Made by a program: the position numbers and the translations under genes. From CAYSYY01 sp964576115 [NCBI: uncultured Gemmatimonadota bacterium] (GTDB lineage Bacteria; Blakebacterota; Blakebacteria; Blakebacterales): DNA of 14,745 nucleotides. Under the pieces are notes generated by a model. That model was given only the letters and a program-made list of their open reading frames with translations, was not told the origin of the DNA and searched no databases. The stretch spans positions 1 to 14,745 of the forward strand of contig CAZNUA010000039.1 of assembly GCA_964576115.1 (NCBI GenBank). Direction: 5' to 3'. Shown piece by piece: positions 14,046 to 14,745 of the stretch. Positions within the stretch are counted from its first letter, which is position 1; each line of letters opens with the position of its first letter.

Positions 14046-14745
14046 GGGCCCTTGTCCAGGGCATTCTCATCACCCGACCGCATAATGTGGCTATCGCCGC
14101 CGTGGCGGTAACCGCCGGGGCCCTGACCGGCTCCGCGACGATTCTGCATCCGTCGCAGATCTTCTGGGCGGCGGTTGCCGCCGCGTTGATCACCGCCGGG
14201 GGCAATACCCTCAACGATGTCGCCGACCTCGCCGTGGATGCCGTCAACAAACCCAACCGGCCTCTGCCGAGCGGACGGTTGGACCCGAAGGCGGCCCTCG
14301 TCCTGGCGATCGTGCTCTTTGCGGCGGGTCTGGCGGCCACCCTGCCGCTGCCGCCCGCCTGCCGGTTGATCGCCGCGGCGAGTGTCGGGCTGATCGTGTT
14401 CTACGATCTGTGGGCCAGCGGCAGTACGTTGATCGGCAATCTGGTCGTCAGCCTGCTGACCGGGACGGCCTTTCTCTTCGGAAGCCTGGCCGCGGGGACG
14501 GGGGCTTGGGGTTTGATACCCGGGGTATTCGCCTTCTTTTTCGATCTGGGACGCGAGGTCGTCAAGGATCTGGAGGATTGCGAGGCCGACCGCACCGGCG
14601 GCTTGACAACCTTGCCGATCACGGCCGGCGAGGGCGTCGCCCGGCGCACCGCCATTGCGGCGCTGCTGATTCTGCTCGCCCTGCTGCCCGTTCCCAGCCT
14701 GGCCGGGTGGCTGGCATTTCCCTACCTTCCGATCGTGCTCGCGGG
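14042..14745 (+). CDS. UbiA-family prenyltransferase, digeranylgeranylglyceryl-phosphate synthase-like (3' end cut off)
   Basis: The frame is open from ATG 14042 to the window edge (234 codons; family members have about 270-300). UbiA enzymes are integral-membrane, Mg-dependent prenyltransferases. Seen here are ITRPHN (10-15), the first aspartate motif NDVADLAVD (58-66) followed by NKPNRPLPSGRL, the segment GNLVVSLLTGTAFLFGSLAAG, and the second motif REVVKDLEDCEADRTGG (171-187, with K175, D176, D179 and D183), then TTLPI. The NxPxRPLPSGR and REVVKDLED signatures are those of the geranylgeranylglyceryl-phosphate geranylgeranyltransferase branch. That enzyme makes archaeal-type ether lipids, and bacterial homologs have been reported in FCB-group lineages. 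Menaquinone, tocopherol or chlorophyll-type branches cannot be excluded. It overlaps the lipoprotein stop by 4 bases. Confidence 0.85.
   Translation, partial: MRALVQGILITRPHNVAIAAVAVTAGALTGSATILHPSQIFWAAVAAALITAGGNTLNDVADLAVDAVNKPNRPLPSGRLDPKAALVLAIVLFAAGLAATLPLPPACRLIAAASVGLIVFYDLWASGSTLIGNLVVSLLTGTAFLFGSLAAGTGAWGLIPGVFAFFFDLGREVVKDLEDCEADRTGGLTTLPITAGEGVARRTAIAALLILLALLPVPSLAGWLAFPYLPIVLA

Larger units (their letters stand above)
670..14745 (+). other. Probable seven-gene operon selA-smc-ftsY-giant1-giant2-lipoprotein-ubiA
   Basis: All seven genes are on one strand, with intergenic distances of 24, 30, -1, 51, 12 and -4 bases. I find no hairpin with a T-run in any gap. Coupled junctions are TGATG at 6709-6713 and ATGA at 14042-14045. 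Internal promoters inside the long genes cannot be excluded. Confidence 0.7.

Overview
This is a GC-rich bacterial chromosomal window with the standard code: TGA, TAG and TAA all serve as stops, and starts include ATG and GTG. The gene content (selA, smc, ftsY, a MacB/FtsX-type permease, fused membrane/spermidine-synthase-like proteins and an archaeal-looking UbiA prenyltransferase) suggests a Gram-negative-type envelope. It would fit an FCB-group, Gemmatimonadota-like or related candidate phylum. That placement is inference; no single gene here fixes the lineage. I see no mobile element, CRISPR array or prophage.

Layout. Positions 1-318 hold the C-terminal end of an ABC transporter permease running rightwards. 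It converges on a tRNA-Gly(GCC) gene (397-472, minus strand) with its own intrinsic terminator at 356-390. From 670 to the right edge, seven genes run on the plus strand with gaps or overlaps of 24, 30, -1, 51, 12 and -4 bases. They are selA (selenocysteine synthase), smc (condensin ATPase), ftsY (SRP receptor GTPase), two tandem paralogous giant proteins of 1084 and 1053 residues, a DUF4292/LolB-like outer-membrane lipoprotein, and a UbiA-family prenyltransferase cut by the window end. The UbiA motifs resemble those of digeranylgeranylglyceryl-phosphate synthase. The spacing argues for one long operon with translational coupling at ftsY/giant 1 and lipoprotein/ubiA.

The left half of the operon is housekeeping: chromosome organisation (Smc), membrane-protein targeting (FtsY) and selenocysteine formation (SelA). 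The right half is the less understood part. Each giant protein has a two-fold repeated polytopic membrane domain, then a Rossmann domain related to spermidine synthase whose catalytic DxxD is replaced by EPSNPW, then a C-terminal TPR-like tail. Because they sit beside a lipoprotein and a lipid-type prenyltransferase, a role in envelope or lipid metabolism is a reasonable hypothesis, but no substrate can be read from the sequence.

The points most worth a second look are the tandem giant pair and its divergence, the altered catalytic motif, the single in-frame UGA that separates the two giants in an operon headed by selA, and the archaeal-type UbiA/lipoprotein neighbourhood.
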